DNA from: an uncultured Verrucomicrobia subdivision 3 bacterium
Lineage (GTDB): Bacteria > Verrucomicrobiota > Verrucomicrobiia > Limisphaerales > UBA11358
NCBI GenBank assembly: GCA_903858275.1
Contig: CAIOIC010000033.1
Location: forward strand, 67,994 to 131,993
Length of the DNA: 64,000 nucleotides
Reading direction: 5' to 3'
A program made the position numbers and the translations under genes. Positions 62,342-64,000 of the stretch are shown piece by piece. Each line of letters starts with the position of its first letter. Position 1 is the stretch's first letter. Below the pieces are notes generated by a model. The model made no database searches, was not told where the DNA came from, and worked only from the letters and a program-made list of their open reading frames with translations.

Positions 62342-64000
62342 TCAAACCCGAATGGGCAGAATGAGCATGGCGCGACCGTGGCGGTAGAGACGGCGCTGGA
62401 GTTCAAACACGGTATGGTTGTGCAGCCAGCGCGTGACCATGCCTTCATCCTTGAACACCAGTTGGCCGGCGAAGAACTGCACCTGCGGGAATTTTCCGGC
62501 GATGATGTCGCAGAGCTTCGCCGCCTCTTCCACAATGTCCGTGCCGAGCGCAATGTGCGCCTCCGTATAATAACCACGCCGGACCATGTAACTGACAAAG
62601 TGTTCCACCTCGGCGCGTGAATATTCGCGAAGATTTTCCACTTCGTCAGCACCTTTGAAATTTCCGGCATCAAGCACACCAACCTGCACGAAAACAAAAT
62701 TATGATAGACCTTTGGAAACATCCGCACGACGGCCAGCAGGATGTGGAGGCCAAGGCCATTGAAACCGTTGACTAGCAGCACGGCGGTGCGCGCATGGAT
62801 GTCGCATGGCGGCGGAGTCTTTTCCTGAACAATCGCATCATCAGCCAAGGCGGCGGCAACGAGTTCGCTGAGTCGGTGTAATTTTTTCTGTGTCTGTCGG
62901 TAATGGTTTTTTACCCAGAACGCCACGCCCACCAACGCGCCGGTAACCACCAATGTAATCCATCCGCCTTCAAAAAACTTGGATACGCACAACAAAATCA
63001 AAATTCCGCCGGTCAGCAGGAGACCAAAGCCATTGACGGATATTTTCTTTTTCCAACCCGTTTCCTTCGCGCGAACCTGCCACCAATGGCGCACCATGCC
63101 AAGCTGCGAGAGGCTGAAGGTGATGAATACGTTGATGCTGTAAAGAATGACGAGTTTTCCACCAACGCACCGGTGCAGAGAACCAGAAACAACGCGGCAA
63201 CTCCCATGATTATCACTCCGTTTTGAGTGACGAGCCGATCGCTCAAGGTGGCAAACCGAGTGGGCATCAAGCGATCCACCGCCACGTTGGCGAGCACGCG
63301 CGGACCACCAAAAAAGCCGGTTTGCGCAGCGATTACCAGCAACGCCGCCGAGGAAGCCATGGCAGCAATGACAAAACCTTTTCCGAGTGTCGCTGGCCAG
63401 CCAGCGCTAATTTTTTCAAAGAAAATGGTATTCAATGTTTTACCAGGGACGTGTTCGACATGGTAGAGCAGATACGCCAGCAGCAATCCGCCAACAACGA
63501 ATGACAGCGATACGGCCATGTAAACCATCGTGCGTTTGCCGGTCTGGACCCGCGGTTCACGCAAAGTATTCAGGCCGTTACTGACGGCTTCAATGCCAGT
63601 ATAAGTGCCTGCGCCGAGGCTATAGGCCCGCAACAGGACGGCGAACAATCCAAACAAACCAATCTGGGGATCCAGATAACTTGACCGCACATCCATTGCC
63701 ACGCCGCTGACGATGCCAGGCAAATCGCAAAAAATGGGCGGAAATCGCCCAGACAATGGCAAACGTGTAAGTCCCCACAAACACGAAGAAAATCGGCACC
63801 CAAAGAATGACGGATTCCTTCACGCCGCGCATATTGAGCAGAGTCAGGAACACAATGACGCCAACAGAACAGGAAACTTTGTATTTTAACAACTCCGGTG
63901 GCAACATGCTAAACGCCGCATCCGCACCACTGGAAATACTCAACGCGATGGTCAAAATGTAGTCGCCAATGAGCGCGCAACCCGAAATCACACCGAGCGT
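62342..64000 (-). pseudogene. KimA-like APC permease, broken by two frameshifts, 5' end outside window
   Basis: Three frames join into one APC permease. Frame one (from the window edge to about 63730) carries ISGCALIGDYILTIALSI. Frame two (about 63735-63155) carries LLRAYSLGAGTYTGIEAVSNG, a KimA/KUP-like signature. Frame three (about 63155-62342) carries the last helices and a cytosolic domain. The first break is at a run of six A on the plus strand (63729-63734), where one base is extra; the second is at TTTT (63155-63158), where one base is missing. Restoring both gives a continuous protein. It could be a pseudogene or sequencing error. Confidence 0.8.

Overview
The window looks like a chromosomal segment of a Verrucomicrobiota bacterium, probably of the Pedosphaera/Limisphaerales kind. 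This is inferred from family content, not from a marker-gene tree. The pointers are an oversized GreA-type protein as in the PVC group, a DUF4912 protein beside a GH57 branching enzyme, exported beta-propeller and beta-helix proteins, many glycoside hydrolases, a homospermidine synthase/ornithine decarboxylase pair, and small families such as DUF2934, DUF5069 and DUF3185. Most of the window is dense, ordinary chromosome. The only plainly accessory stretch is about 19.5-20.9 kb.

Layout: 0-3.1 kb, end of an HU gene, a soluble Ser/Thr kinase, N-carbamoylputrescine amidase and an RmlD-like reductase. 3.2-6.3 kb, GH51 arabinofuranosidase divergent from GluQRS. 6.4-13.0 kb, a complete F-type ATP synthase operon (a, c, b, delta, alpha, gamma, beta, epsilon) closed by a strong terminator. 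13.0-15.7 kb, a minus-strand operon of a threonine-synthase-like PLP enzyme, a MoaD/ThiS sulfur carrier and a NIL-domain protein, under a textbook SAM-I riboswitch. That control points to homocysteine/methionine supply rather than threonine. 15.7-19.5 kb, a CaCA-like membrane protein, a CruF-like membrane protein and a beta-propeller. 19.5-20.9 kb, repeats, small membrane proteins and an integron attC-like site. 20.9-24.6 kb, three overlapping CNNM/CorC paralogues and tRNA-Val. 24.6-31.4 kb, a GH42 protein lacking its acid/base Glu, an AsmA-like protein, a receiver protein, DUF4912 and a GH57 branching enzyme. 31.5-42.2 kb, housekeeping genes (ruvX, truA, trmL, M50 protease, fabI, rsmB, giant GreA, psd-pssA, a LysE-type exporter, ychF). 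42.2-47.2 kb, sufD-sufU-sufT-sufS divergent from an Mrp ATPase. 47.3-49.2 kb, pyrR-pyrB behind a PyrR-type attenuator. 49.2-60.4 kb, a YncE/phosphoesterase fusion, hldD, a deoxyhypusine-synthase homologue, an SGNH hydrolase, odc-hss, a beta-helix protein and agmatine deiminase. 60.4-64 kb, two convergent APC permeases, one broken by two homopolymer frameshifts and running off the window.

Taken together the window carries two routes to putrescine (agmatine via AguA and AguB; ornithine via ODC) and two possible homospermidine-forming enzymes (HSS and a DHS homologue). It also carries two RNA-level attenuation systems (SAM-I and PyrR) whose parts can be read directly in the sequence. The strongest candidate for a little-described system is the SAM-riboswitch-controlled ThrC-like/MoaD/NIL operon, a likely protein-thiocarboxylate route to homocysteine.
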